Assembly: GCA_964619535.1 (NCBI GenBank)
Contig: CAZUEX010000007.1
Location: 1-64,000 of the forward strand
DNA: 64,000 nt
Reading direction: 5' to 3'
Source: Leptonema sp964619535
Lineage (GTDB): Bacteria; Spirochaetota; Leptospiria; Leptospirales; Leptonemataceae
The stretch's first letter is position 1. Every line of letters starts with the position of its first letter. The position numbers and the translations under genes were made by a program. Below are positions 23,074-32,382 of this stretch, piece by piece. The notes beneath the pieces were generated by a model. It saw only the letters and a program-made list of their open reading frames with translations. It was not told the DNA's origin and did no database searches.

Positions 23074-25306
23074 GATCAGGAAAGTGGCGTATCAGCAGAA
23101 CGGAATTCCCTGCTGCATTGTACAGCACTCTGGAAAAGGCATTGCGCGTAATAAAGATGCCACGACCGTGCAAAGAGGTTTCTGCCTGCTCCGGGTCAAT
23201 ATGATAACCAAAGCGGTTATGGTCAAACCCTGCACCTTCGTCGCTGATGCGGTAACGAACCTGCGAAGGGGTCAGTGTGAATCGAATCCTTACCTTTCTG
23301 CGATCGCATTCTTCTTCGGTCAGGCGACGCTGTATTTCTTCCTGATAATTCCCCGCATTCAGCAGCTCTGATTTTTCGGTGTAGGTGATGCCCAGGTTGC
23401 CGTGTTCAATGGCGTTCACGATGATCTCGCGAAGGCCAATGCGTATCATGCTGATTTCGTACTCGTCAAGGAAGCGGGGCAGATCAACGATCAATCTTCG
23501 GACCATGTCTTCGATGGCAAAGAGATCGTTATCCATCTCGAAGCTTACCGTCTCCCGGACAAGGTACTTCAGGGCAGGATCTTCTTCTACTGTAGAGGCC
23601 TTTACAATGATATCTGTTTCACCATCATAATGGATCTTTTCGAATTTCAGGTCGAAAAATACGTGGCCTCCCTTTTGCTCGGCAAAGAGTGGAACGCGTA
23701 TGTTCAAAAGGTCTCCCTGCTCATAGAAGTCCGTTACCCGGTTAACGGTAAAGCTCTGGCTGAAGGCGGCCTGTCCTGGCATCTCCTTTTGCAAGAGCCG
23801 GATGAAAGGCTGTCCGATCAGGTCATCGGGTCTGATGCCCAGCTCCCTGTAAAGAGAGCTGTTGGCCGCCGTCACCCTGCCTTCTGCATCCAGCGTCATT
23901 ATGATGTCATTTGTTTCTTCGATTAAGCGCCTGTATTTCTCTTCGGAGCGTGTTAATGTACGATGCAGGTGTTTGAGGTGGATGATGTTCTGTCGGAGGG
24001 AGCGGTTCAGCCTCTGATTCGTTTTTAACAGCAAAAGAAGATCATAGGCAATGCGTACCGCTGCCCCTGTTATGAAAAAGAGAAGGCCATAGGCCGTCAG
24101 TCCAGGGCTTGTATGAAGAACGAGAGCAGCATAGATGTCATAGATACTGGTGAACATGACGATGCCTGTTCCGAGTATAAGGTTCCCTGGAACCTTCCAG
24201 ACAAGCGATCGATACAGAGCGACAAAGAAGCTATGGGATCTGCGCAGGCGATGTATGTCTCGAATAAAGAAAGCGAAGAGAAAGCCCTGCATGATTACAA
24301 GAAGCGGAGGCGTTGTGAACTGCCATACAACAAGCAGGTCATAGAGCAGGTTGATTGGCAGAACCAGAGAGAGCAAGCTGACGATCAAACCCTGTATGGC
24401 AGTAACGAAGGCAAAGATATGAAACGGACGGTTATGAAAGGGTAAGAGGCTGATACTGAAATTGAGGAAGGCCGGCAGGCCCAGTGCCAGCGATGACATT
24501 TCGATTCGAAAGATCAGATTCGCATGGTCGGTAAAGACATGAGGGAAGGTCGTTCGCGTAAAAAGATAGATGGCCAGGGTTAACGAAAACAGGCCAAAGT
24601 GAAGGTTGAACTTCCGCCGGGGATCACCCAGCATAAACAGCAGGTGGAAGACGCCTATCGACGCATAAATGGTAATCAGGATCAGATACAGATTTTGGTT
24701 TACATGGGCCTCGGCTTCGGCTGCCTCTTCGATGCGGTAAGGCGATCCATAATACAGGCCCGTTTCACGCGACAGTGGATCTCCTTGAATACGAATCACC
24801 AGCTGGTTCACGCCGCTGACCAGAAAGCGGGGATTCACCGGCACCCGAAGCAGCCGGTGGTTGGCCGGATATGGCTTTATCTTCTCATGCAGCAACTTGC
24901 CATTGATAAATACCTGCCATCCTTCTCCAATCTGCGCCAGTAACAGAACGGGATTCTTCATCTGCAACAGATCGCTTTGCTCTAAATGAAAACGCCAGAG
25001 TATGGTAAAGTCCTGGCGCGGCAGAGAACGCAGCTCGGGAAATTGCCTTCTGGGTGTGCCGGGAAGGTTGAGCTCGGGAATGATGATGGGCCGATTGTGT
25101 TGCGGAGGAAGCACCAGATAATCGTCGCCTGGCGGTGTGCTGGCATCGACCGGCAGGGAAAATCCGCTTCGAACGTATACGGGCAGGGCATTCAGGTCTA
25201 CTGCATAGCCTGATTCACCGAAAAGAGGAGAACCAAGAAGCAGGCTAAAGAACAGCGCCCTGCGCAAAAGTATCAGGGTTTGATTAGCAAAGCTGTGGCC
25301 ATGCAT
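23057..25306 (-). CDS. 7TMR-DISM sensor with PAS and RsbW-like ATPase domain
   Basis: A 749-residue sensor: signal peptide (about 8-33), an extracytoplasmic jelly-roll (DISMED2-like, to ~200), seven membrane helices (about 205-430), a coiled linker, a PAS domain (about 450-560) and a C-terminal HATPase (about 600-740) with N-box REIIVNAIEHGN and DEGAGFD, GRGIFI. There is no HisKA phosphoacceptor, so the ATPase resembles RsbW/SpoIIAB. I use the ATG at 25306 because it begins the signal peptide; 25399 adds unlikely residues. It overlaps ispF (stop 25273) by 34 bases. Signal and target are unknown. Confidence 0.82.
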   Translation of the reverse strand: MHGHSFANQTLILLRRALFFSLLLGSPLFGESGYAVDLNALPVYVRSGFSLPVDASTPPGDDYLVLPPQHNRPIIIPELNLPGTPRRQFPELRSLPRQDFTILWRFHLEQSDLLQMKNPVLLLAQIGEGWQVFINGKLLHEKIKPYPANHRLLRVPVNPRFLVSGVNQLVIRIQGDPLSRETGLYYGSPYRIEEAAEAEAHVNQNLYLILITIYASIGVFHLLFMLGDPRRKFNLHFGLFSLTLAIYLFTRTTFPHVFTDHANLIFRIEMSSLALGLPAFLNFSISLLPFHNRPFHIFAFVTAIQGLIVSLLSLVLPINLLYDLLVVWQFTTPPLLVIMQGFLFAFFIRDIHRLRRSHSFFVALYRSLVWKVPGNLILGTGIVMFTSIYDIYAALVLHTSPGLTAYGLLFFITGAAVRIAYDLLLLLKTNQRLNRSLRQNIIHLKHLHRTLTRSEEKYRRLIEETNDIIMTLDAEGRVTAANSSLYRELGIRPDDLIGQPFIRLLQKEMPGQAAFSQSFTVNRVTDFYEQGDLLNIRVPLFAEQKGGHVFFDLKFEKIHYDGETDIIVKASTVEEDPALKYLVRETVSFEMDNDLFAIEDMVRRLIVDLPRFLDEYEISMIRIGLREIIVNAIEHGNLGITYTEKSELLNAGNYQEEIQRRLTEEECDRRKVRIRFTLTPSQVRYRISDEGAGFDHNRFGYHIDPEQAETSLHGRGIFITRNAFSRVLYNAAGNSVLLIRHFPDRAEPA

Positions 25307-25758
25307 CCAAGTCCTTCTCCTCTTCCGGCAAATCCCATCTTCTCTGTCGTTGTGGCCTTGATACCGACCCGGGCTGCATCGATACCAAGGAGCCGGCACA
25401 GGCTGTTTCGGATGGCTTCTTTATGCGGTTTGAGCCGCGGACGTTCGCCGATGACGGTGATGTCGACATTGGAAACGGAAAATCCCTTCTCCTTCAACAG
25501 AGAAAGAGCCTTTTCGACGATGCGAGTGGAATCCATCCCTTTCAGCGACGGATCTGTATCGGGAAAAAGCTCGCCAATATCGGGACCGGCAATGGCACCG
25601 AGCAGAGCATCGGATAGGGCATGCAGGATTATGTCGGCATCGGAATGGCCCTGCAGTGCAAAGTCACTTTCTATGGTGGCACCGCCGAGAATAAGAGGAC
25701 GGTGGATATCCTGAATGAGGCGATGAAAGTCCAGTCCGTTGCCAATTCGAATGTCCAT
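25273..25758 (-). CDS. ispF: 2-C-methyl-D-erythritol 2,4-cyclodiphosphate synthase
   Basis: The 161-residue IspF of the non-mevalonate isoprenoid pathway. The metal ligands are visible (Asp and His in RIGNGLDFHRL, His in LQGHSDADIILHALSDALLGA), and FPDTDP and the TTTEKMGFAGRGEGL signature near the C-terminus are intact. The enzyme is a soluble trimer. It is transcribed leftwards into the DISM sensor gene, a combination that looks incidental. Confidence 0.94.
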   Translation of the reverse strand: MDIRIGNGLDFHRLIQDIHRPLILGGATIESDFALQGHSDADIILHALSDALLGAIAGPDIGELFPDTDPSLKGMDSTRIVEKALSLLKEKGFSVSNVDITVIGERPRLKPHKEAIRNSLCRLLGIDAARVGIKATTTEKMGFAGRGEGLGCMATALLIKP

Positions 25759-26157
25759 GTGCTGTCAGGATGCCTGCAAAGATGCGGTCTGTAAATCAGA
25801 AATCCGCTTCCAGCGTGAAAAGGCCGGCCATGAAAACGCTGGCCCTGCAGGAAGGAAGAAAAAAGGTTGCAGTTTCAGCATGAACGCGGTAAAGCTGTCG
25901 GCGGAATGACCGGATATTGGACGGCGAAAATTGAGAAAGGATTGGATTTTTTTGGGTCTTGATCGCCATTTTTCGCTCTCAAAAACAGCTGCGATTTCCG
26001 CGGTTCCGTGACGGCAGTGCTTCTGGATACAGACCGTAGACGTTATGTATTCAGGTAAGGCCTGCAGAAGTTATCTGCTGTGCAGGCCGATAAGAGATAC
26101 AGATAGAACTGATCATTGAACTGATACAGATAAATTTAACGAACAGATAGAAACTCT
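25759..26157. other. Intergenic region with a leader hairpin and short repeats
   Basis: No gene is visible in this 399-base gap between divergent ispF and the M23 gene. A perfect 8-bp hairpin (GGCCTGCA, 26059-26066, with TGCAGGCC, 26081-26088) precedes three copies of ACAGATA (26099, 26126, 26143) and two of GAACTGAT (26106, 26118). These lie in the likely 5' leader of the peptidase gene and may be regulatory; the left part shows nothing notable. Confidence 0.45.
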
Positions 26158-26994
26158 GTGAAACGGACTTTTGTTATGAAACGATTTTTTCTGGCCTTTG
26201 CTTTTTTCGGGGCCATGCTACTGACCGCTACACCTTCCCTGTATTCTGTAACGGTCCCTCGCCTGACTGTAGCCGTTGACAACAAATACATTCAGACCTT
26301 TCGCGGCCGCATCGGTCGCTGGGTGAAGCCCGAAGGCGACAGTATTACAAAGCTTGCAAAGAAGTTTCAGACGACGCCTTCTGAAATACTGCTGATCAAC
26401 GACAATCATTTCGCAAGAAACAGCTATGTTTTTATCCCGATGGGCGAAGACGTATACAAATCGCTCTTGAAGCAGGGCTACGGAAGGCGCATCCTGCAGG
26501 TCGATCCGCGACGGTTGATCTGGCCTGTGGAAACACCGGAGTATACGTCACGCTTCGGCAGACGCTATTCTGAGGTGCATCTCGGCCTGGATGTGGCTGT
26601 TCCAACCGGAACGCCGGTGGTGGCCGCCGACGATGGAGAGGTAACAGGATCTGCCTGGATGGGTGGCCTGGGTAAGGCCGTTATGATCAGGCATGCCGAT
26701 GGAAAGAAAACGGTGTATGCGCATAACAGCGAACTCCTTGTAAAGGCCGGAGAGCAGGTGAGCCGCGGTCAGATTATTGCCTATTCGGGAACGACCGGTC
26801 GCTCTACAGGGCCTCACGTGCACTTCGAGGTGCGCTATGAGGATGTGGCTTTGAATCCGGAGGACTTTCTACCGTATGGATATCATCAATCCGAGATCCT
26901 GATCAAAGAAGATGCCACGGGGATTGCCGTTACAGAAACATTGCCCGACATCCGTACCTCGTCATCGATTGCTCCGCGAATCAACGCCTTCTGA
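26158..26994 (+). CDS. LysM-M23 family peptidoglycan endopeptidase
   Basis: A 278-residue exported protein with a signal peptide (to about residue 30). A LysM-like segment (about 50-95, GDSITKLAKKFQTTPSEILLIND) should bind glycan and the M23 domain (about 120-235) carries the zinc ligands His and Asp in VHLGLDVAVPTGTPV and HVHFE (HxH). Such enzymes cleave peptide crosslinks or activate amidases, usually at division. The GTG at 26158 or the ATG at 26176 could be the start; both give a signal peptide. The HAD gene begins inside its stop codon (ATGA-like overlap). Confidence 0.86.
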   Translation: MKRTFVMKRFFLAFAFFGAMLLTATPSLYSVTVPRLTVAVDNKYIQTFRGRIGRWVKPEGDSITKLAKKFQTTPSEILLINDNHFARNSYVFIPMGEDVYKSLLKQGYGRRILQVDPRRLIWPVETPEYTSRFGRRYSEVHLGLDVAVPTGTPVVAADDGEVTGSAWMGGLGKAVMIRHADGKKTVYAHNSELLVKAGEQVSRGQIIAYSGTTGRSTGPHVHFEVRYEDVALNPEDFLPYGYHQSEILIKEDATGIAVTETLPDIRTSSSIAPRINAF

Positions 26995-27872
26995 TGATGG
27001 ATCCGTCCCACTGGTCAGAAGCAGCCTATCGTAGCCTGCAGGCTTTGCTAAACGGGCCGCCAGGCGTGGCTGCCTTCGATTTTGATCATACCCTGATCCA
27101 GGGAGATCAGGGCGAGGCCCTGATGGTCGATATTGTTCTTGGCGGGCATATCCGTGCCGATGAGCCCTGGTTCTGGGAACACTGGCCTGAAACAGTGCAT
27201 GGCCTGCGGGATGAGCTCCGCGTTGCCTTCGAGCGCTACCGCTATTTTGATGATCCTGTGATACTGGCCGACTGGATGGATGGCATGCTCGATGCCTATG
27301 AGCATATCCGAAATGAGCATGGCACAGAGGCGGCCTACCGGTGGAGTTCTATCTTCTTTGCGGGTTTTGACGAAGAGCAGCTTGGAGCGCTTTCAAAGAA
27401 GGTCTTTGACGAACAGCTGAAGGCTGCTACGTCGGTTACTCTGCCCTCCGGGCGGGAACTGCCTGCAGGCATTCGCATCCGTCCGCAGATGCAGGAGCTT
27501 GTGAGATTGATGGTCGATCGCGGCTGGACTGTGTATATCGTTACCGCATCTCCTCGCATCCCCATTGCTGTTCTATCGCATCACTGGAATCTACAGCCCG
27601 AGCAGGTCATCGGTATGGATCTTGATCCCATGGAGGATGGTCGTCTGGGGCCTCGCATTGTAGAGCCCTATCCCTGTGCGGAAGGCAAGGTGCAGGCCCT
27701 GCGGACAAGGACCCGGGCTCCGCTGCTTTTTGCTGCCGGTGATTCGGTGATGGATCTACCGCTTCTGGAAGAGGCAGAATCTGCCATGGTGCTTGACCGT
27801 GGCAGCACAGGTCTGCGCCAGAAGGCACAGGAAAAAGGATGGATCCTTGAAAAGCCTCCGGTTATTCGCTGA
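26994..27872 (+). CDS. HAD-superfamily phosphatase, SerB-like
   Basis: A 292-residue soluble HAD hydrolase: motif I AAFDFDHTLIQGDQGE, a helical cap (about 60-160), motif II YIVTASPRIPIAV, Lys in CAEGKVQAL (motif III) and motif IV AAGDSVMDLPLLEEA. This HAD type is often a phosphoserine/phosphocholine phosphatase. The ATG at 26994 overlaps the upstream stop, tying it to the M23 gene; a few bases later the response-regulator gene begins. Substrate unknown. Confidence 0.85.
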   Translation: MMDPSHWSEAAYRSLQALLNGPPGVAAFDFDHTLIQGDQGEALMVDIVLGGHIRADEPWFWEHWPETVHGLRDELRVAFERYRYFDDPVILADWMDGMLDAYEHIRNEHGTEAAYRWSSIFFAGFDEEQLGALSKKVFDEQLKAATSVTLPSGRELPAGIRIRPQMQELVRLMVDRGWTVYIVTASPRIPIAVLSHHWNLQPEQVIGMDLDPMEDGRLGPRIVEPYPCAEGKVQALRTRTRAPLLFAAGDSVMDLPLLEEAESAMVLDRGSTGLRQKAQEKGWILEKPPVIR

Positions 27873-27874
27873 TC

Positions 27875-28567
27875 ATGCACACAGTCATCATAGTTGACGA
27901 CCATCCCCTGATGCGGGCCGGTTTGAAATACATGGTAGAACAATCGGCCGACTTCAGGGTTGTGGCTGAGTCTTCCACAGGAGAGAATGTGTTATCGCTG
28001 ATTGAACAGCATAACCCATCCCTTCTGCTGCTTGACCTTGGCCTGCCACTGACATGGCAGGATGACCTGGTGCTACCGGAACTCGAAAAAGGCGGTTTTG
28101 TCCTTTCAAGGGAAGCCGTGCTGCATGCATACGGTGGTGCCATTCTTCTTGCAACAATCCGCAAGAGGTATGCCGATCTTCGAGTCGTAATCGTTACCCA
28201 GCATGAAGACACGGATATCATTGCTTCGGTTATCCGTATCGGTGCAGATGGCTTTTTGCTGAAGACCGATGGCCAGGATCGCATCCTCGACATCGTGAAG
28301 CGGGTCATGAAAGGGGAGACGGTTACGTCTGACCGTGTCAAGGAGCTTCTGGCACTGGCAGAGAAGCAATCCGCCGTCGAGATTACCTCTCGTGAAAAGG
28401 AGGTTCTGGAACTGATTGCCAACGGATTTCGTGATCGCGACATTGCCGAGCGCCTTGATATATCACTGCGTACAGTTGCCTTTCACAAAGCCAACCTGAA
28501 AGACAAGATCGGAGCAGAAACCCTGGCCGAGCTTGTTGCCTACTACCACAGTCGTGTAGGGATGTAA
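27875..28567 (+). CDS. NarL/FixJ-type response regulator with receiver insertion
   Basis: A 230-residue regulator with a receiver domain (Asp9, phospho-acceptor Asp54, Thr108, Lys130) and a LuxR-type helix-turn-helix (about 168-225, TSREKEVLELIANGFRDRDIAERL). Between Asp54 and the following helix lies an extra stretch of about 25-30 residues (59-87, LTWQDDLVLPELEKGGFVLS) where typical receivers have a short loop. The alpha3-beta4 face might thus differ. No histidine kinase is adjacent, so its partner is unknown. It starts two bases after the HAD stop. Confidence 0.84.
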   Translation: MHTVIIVDDHPLMRAGLKYMVEQSADFRVVAESSTGENVLSLIEQHNPSLLLLDLGLPLTWQDDLVLPELEKGGFVLSREAVLHAYGGAILLATIRKRYADLRVVIVTQHEDTDIIASVIRIGADGFLLKTDGQDRILDIVKRVMKGETVTSDRVKELLALAEKQSAVEITSREKEVLELIANGFRDRDIAERLDISLRTVAFHKANLKDKIGAETLAELVAYYHSRVGM

Positions 28568-28622
28568 ATCAGGCAGAGACGGAATGTCCCTGGCTGTTAC
28601 AGCTTCCCCCTTATAAGCCGCT

Positions 28623-28670
28623 ACCTGCAAACAAGTGCAGGTTTCCGACGCTTCCGATACGTTTTTTTTT
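28623..28670 (+). other. Hairpin and T-tract in the gap before the OmpA-like gene
   Basis: ACCTGCA-AACAAG-TGCAGGT is a perfect 7-bp hairpin (28623-28642); a run of nine or more T residues follows at 28662-28670 after about 20 bases. The spacing is too long for a normal terminator, so it is an imperfect one or a leader structure. Confidence 0.35.
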
Positions 28671-28727
28671 CTGTTTAGAAGATAGGCCTGCGTCCGATGG
28701 AGGAACGATTGCGTGAAGGTGATTTGA

Positions 28728-30395
28728 GTGAAACCTTTTGTGTTGAAACGGCGCATATACTGTTTTGCGGTCATCCTCGGTTTTCTGTTAGGGGGACCAC
28801 GACTGAAGGCAGCGCCTCTGCAACAAAACGTTCCTTTTCAGGGGCGGTTCATGCATCGTGTCTTTTTTTCGCTCGGTACGGGATACGCCGTCGGCCAGCA
28901 GAACATCATGGCCGAATCCGGAACTGCCTGGATGATCAATTCTGCCTTAAATGCGGCAAATTCCTCGCAGCCAGCGGTTTTGCCGGCTGGCGAAGGCCAG
29001 ACGAGCGGCTACTGGCCGGATCGCATGATTTTAGGCTACTCGTATGGCGATCGGTTTGATGTGAATTACCGTCGAAGTACGGTGAATCAGAAATTCGATC
29101 GTACCGGTTCTCCTGCCGTACTCTTTCTGTATCCTGGAAACAGTACATATGTTCCCAGTCTCTTTGAAGGCGTTCGGCTGATGCGCTACCGATACGATTC
29201 GCGCTTTTATGAATTCGGATATTTTCACCGGTGGAACGAACGACTGCGTGCAGGGCCTGTGATTGCCTATCATACATACGTCGAAGATCTGATGCTGAGC
29301 TATGGGTCCTATACCCTGCGTTCTTCGAGTGTATCTGTGGATCCAGGCCTTCTTACCTGGGCACAGGGTGGGGATGCCCGTTTGAAGTATGATATGAAAG
29401 GACCTGCTCTGGGATTCGGTGTGAAATGGGATTGGAGAAAATTCTTTCGGCTAACCTACCATCTTTACCTGATTCAGCGTTCAGGAAGCGTATCGGGTGG
29501 AGGATATCAGCTGATTCAGGATCGAGATCAAAATGGCGTGGAGAGCTTTCGTATCGAAGGGCTGTATCAGGCAGGCACGGCCTCGGATAACGGTATGATG
29601 CACCGTGTGGAACTTGAGTACAGCTATCAGCGCTGGTTTATGGCCATGGGATTTGAGAGAGAATCATGGAAGCGTACCTATTCTTCGTTCCATTTTGTTT
29701 CGAACCAGTCTCGCGATGTGAGTTCGAAGGGGAATATCCTCGGTGCAGGAGAGCTGGCCGCTGCCTCAGAAGGCTATCGGAATGAGCTGTATTTTCGCGT
29801 GGGGGCTTCGTCGTATCTGGGGGATACAGGAACGGTTACGAAAAAGCCACAACCCCAAAAAGCCGTGGATGCGGCGGCAGAAAACGGGGTGACGGATGAG
29901 TCCTCGGCCTATCTGAATCAGGTCTTTAACGAGGTGAAGAGAGAATACGAAAAGAGCGGCGATATTCTCGAAGAGACAGCGAATTCCTTTCGTGCCCTGG
30001 GAATCGAGGTCAAAAAAGAGGTAAACGAAAAGGGACAGACCGTTAACCTGCAGGCAACGATCGATGGCGATATTTCGTTTAAGACGGGCAGCGCAGAGCT
30101 GACGCCCCGTGCTCTGGAAGTCGTCGATCTTTTCGGCGATGCCCTTGCAGCAAATCCGAATACGGTGTCCCGGGTGCACGGTCATACGGATACGCCTGGC
30201 TCAAAAGAGGGCAACCGACGACTCAGCCAGCGCAGGGCCGAGTCTGTCCGAAGGGCCCTGATCCAGAGAAAGGGCATCGCTGCCAGCAGGATCATTGAAG
30301 TGAAGGGCTTTGCGGACGATCGCAGGATCATCCAGACCAATCTGGCTGAGCCACGAAATCGTCGTACGGTCATCCTCATTGAATATCGGCAGTAG
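28728..30395 (+). CDS. OmpA-family outer-membrane protein
   Basis: A 555-residue exported protein with a signal peptide (to about residue 30), a ~330-residue region of alternating aromatic and polar residues suited to an outer-membrane beta-barrel, a low-complexity linker (about 365-430) and an OmpA C-terminal peptidoglycan-binding domain (about 445-550: SFKTGSAELTPRALEVV, GHTDTPGSKEGNRRLSQRRAE). It should tie the outer membrane to the wall. The GTG at 28728 is preceded by GGTGAT. It leads the rsmI-GT9-ruvB-TonB run. Confidence 0.85.
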   Translation: MKPFVLKRRIYCFAVILGFLLGGPRLKAAPLQQNVPFQGRFMHRVFFSLGTGYAVGQQNIMAESGTAWMINSALNAANSSQPAVLPAGEGQTSGYWPDRMILGYSYGDRFDVNYRRSTVNQKFDRTGSPAVLFLYPGNSTYVPSLFEGVRLMRYRYDSRFYEFGYFHRWNERLRAGPVIAYHTYVEDLMLSYGSYTLRSSSVSVDPGLLTWAQGGDARLKYDMKGPALGFGVKWDWRKFFRLTYHLYLIQRSGSVSGGGYQLIQDRDQNGVESFRIEGLYQAGTASDNGMMHRVELEYSYQRWFMAMGFERESWKRTYSSFHFVSNQSRDVSSKGNILGAGELAAASEGYRNELYFRVGASSYLGDTGTVTKKPQPQKAVDAAAENGVTDESSAYLNQVFNEVKREYEKSGDILEETANSFRALGIEVKKEVNEKGQTVNLQATIDGDISFKTGSAELTPRALEVVDLFGDALAANPNTVSRVHGHTDTPGSKEGNRRLSQRRAESVRRALIQRKGIAASRIIEVKGFADDRRIIQTNLAEPRNRRTVILIEYRQ

Positions 30396-30466
30396 CCTTG
30401 AGGGGAGGAATGCCCGGGTCGCTTCTCGCTTGACCTGCTGTACCCGATGAGAAAGCTCAACGTATT

Positions 30467-31165
30467 ATGTCTCAGCCCGAGCTTGTGCTGGCGGGTATGC
30501 CTCTTGGAAATCCTGATGATATTACGCTCAGGTTTCTGGCCGTTGCCCGCAGCGCCGATCTTGTCGTATGCGAAAGTCGTCGCACGGCACAGACGTTGCT
30601 CAAGCGGCATAAGATCATCCGGCCTGACGAAGATTTCCTGATCCTGAACGAGCACAGCTCGGAGGACGACCTGTTTGATCTGCTCGGGCGGATCTCGAAA
30701 GGACAGCGTATTCTGCTGGTCTCAGATGCGGGCATGCCGGTTTTCTGCGACCCGGGTGCCTCTCTTCTTGCTGTGGCCGAGCAGCGTGGATGGCCGATTA
30801 AGGTGCTGCCCGGTGCATCGGCGATGACGGTAGCCCTGGTGCGTGCCGGCATCAACGGGCCCTTCTATTTTGCCGGTTTCCCGCCCAGAGAAACGGCAGA
30901 TCGACGACGATTCTTTCAGGGCCTGGGCAGGCGGCCGGAAAGCGTGGTCTTCTATGAAACCCCCTATCGACTTCCAAAAACCCTGGACGAGATGGAGAAG
31001 GCCCTTTCAGGGAGTGAAAAAGTGTTTGTCGGCATCGATTTAAGTGGTGAGAATGAGCGTGTCTTTCGTTTTCGTCTTCATGAGGCCGGGCGCCTGACAA
31101 AACAGATTCCGAAAGGGGCTCCTGTCATCATACTGGACCGAATGAAAGAAGAAAGAAAAACATGA
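30467..31165 (+). CDS. rsmI: 16S rRNA 2'-O-methyltransferase RsmI
   Basis: RsmI methylates C1402 of 16S rRNA. The SAM-binding core is intact: AGMPLGNPDDITLRFLAVARSADLVVCESRRTAQTLL, then LVSDAGMPVFCDPGASL and KVLPGASAMTVAL. The protein is 232 residues against about 280 usually, ending after the methylase core and lacking the C-terminal segment. Its stop overlaps the next gene's start (ATGA). Confidence 0.87.
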   Translation: MSQPELVLAGMPLGNPDDITLRFLAVARSADLVVCESRRTAQTLLKRHKIIRPDEDFLILNEHSSEDDLFDLLGRISKGQRILLVSDAGMPVFCDPGASLLAVAEQRGWPIKVLPGASAMTVALVRAGINGPFYFAGFPPRETADRRRFFQGLGRRPESVVFYETPYRLPKTLDEMEKALSGSEKVFVGIDLSGENERVFRFRLHEAGRLTKQIPKGAPVIILDRMKEERKT

Positions 31166-32382
31166 AATCGACGGCGCAACGGAAAAAACAAGAGGTAGAG
31201 CAAGACGGATTACAGAAAGGCCTTCGGTCCGTTCCTCTAACAGAGAAGAAAGGCAGACGGTCACTCCTTTCCGCGCTGTTCTCGGCCTCGGCCCTGGCAA
31301 GGGAGAAACAGAAGGTACTTGTTTTTCACGTTGATGAAACGGCAGGCCTGGAAGAGATCCTGGAACTGATCCGGCTGGCCTCATCGCTGCGCGGCAATCA
31401 TCGGCGGATACTTGTGGCCAACGAAGGCATGCATCCGGTATTTGCAGCCTCACAGCTTTTTTCAGAGATACTGCCCCTGCCTGCAAACAACGCGAAATCC
31501 TTTTCACAGATGGTTCGGCGATACAGGGCAGATGTTCTGCTGTCTTCCGGGTCAGCCACCGTGCGTGGCATCCCCACCGTGCAGCTGAAGGCCGTGAAAC
31601 AGAAGCACCGTTTCCCCTCGTTCTGGAATGCCCTTTCGCTTACGGGGCGCTCTCTTGCAAACAAAAACAGAAGAAAAGAGCCCCTGCGATCGTCTGTGGA
31701 AAAGGCCGACCTTCAGCTTTCTCGGCACAACCTTCGCTTTCGGATAACGATGCGACGCATCCTTGACAGCGTGAAGCCGGCCAGCCATCCCATCTGGATT
31801 CCTGTGTCGCTGGATCCCTTTACCGGCTCTCCCTGGCCTTTTTCAAGCTACATGCGTCTGTGCCGGATCCTTGCACAGGAAGGCCTTCCTTTTGTCGTTA
31901 CATTTGATGAAAAGGGCGCCCGTGACCATAGCGAAAAGGATCGTCAGGTGTTGCAGGGATTGCCTGTTTTTAGAAAGGAACTTTCTTTGATCGAACGCCG
32001 CTTTGACGGCCTTCAGGTGCTGGATGCACCTTCGCTTGATACACAGCTGTCGCTGGCCCGGTCTGCAACGGTTGTCATCGGTAATCCCTCTGCGGAGCTG
32101 CTCCTTTCGCAGATTGCAGGGCGACAGATTATCTTTCTGCATGACATGCTGACCTTTCGTTCGGTTGCCGCAGGGCAGGCAGAGGAGTTAAGCGCTCATG
32201 CCAGTCACGGACGTTTGCTGTTTGAGGACTCATTGCAGATGGGGGGCGGATTGTCCATGAAGCCGCATGTCGATGAATGCGTGCGCGATTGTCCGGCCTG
32301 TGCGCATAACTACTGTGTGGATACGATCTCTCCCGAAGCCGTATGGGAGCAACTCAGGCTTTTTCTGGCGGAGAAACAGTGA
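31162..32382 (+). CDS. Family-9-like glycosyltransferase (heptosyltransferase type)
   Basis: A 406-residue protein. The C-terminal cysteine pattern (ECVRDCPACAHNYCVDTISPEAV) is that seen at the end of ADP-heptose transferases, and the middle contains a GNPSAELLL pocket block. The N-terminal 50 residues are charged and probably disordered. It may add sugars to LPS; the acceptor cannot be read. Assignment to GT9 is by weak motifs only. It overlaps rsmI and ruvB. Confidence 0.6.
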   Translation: MKSTAQRKKQEVEQDGLQKGLRSVPLTEKKGRRSLLSALFSASALAREKQKVLVFHVDETAGLEEILELIRLASSLRGNHRRILVANEGMHPVFAASQLFSEILPLPANNAKSFSQMVRRYRADVLLSSGSATVRGIPTVQLKAVKQKHRFPSFWNALSLTGRSLANKNRRKEPLRSSVEKADLQLSRHNLRFRITMRRILDSVKPASHPIWIPVSLDPFTGSPWPFSSYMRLCRILAQEGLPFVVTFDEKGARDHSEKDRQVLQGLPVFRKELSLIERRFDGLQVLDAPSLDTQLSLARSATVVIGNPSAELLLSQIAGRQIIFLHDMLTFRSVAAGQAEELSAHASHGRLLFEDSLQMGGGLSMKPHVDECVRDCPACAHNYCVDTISPEAVWEQLRLFLAEKQ

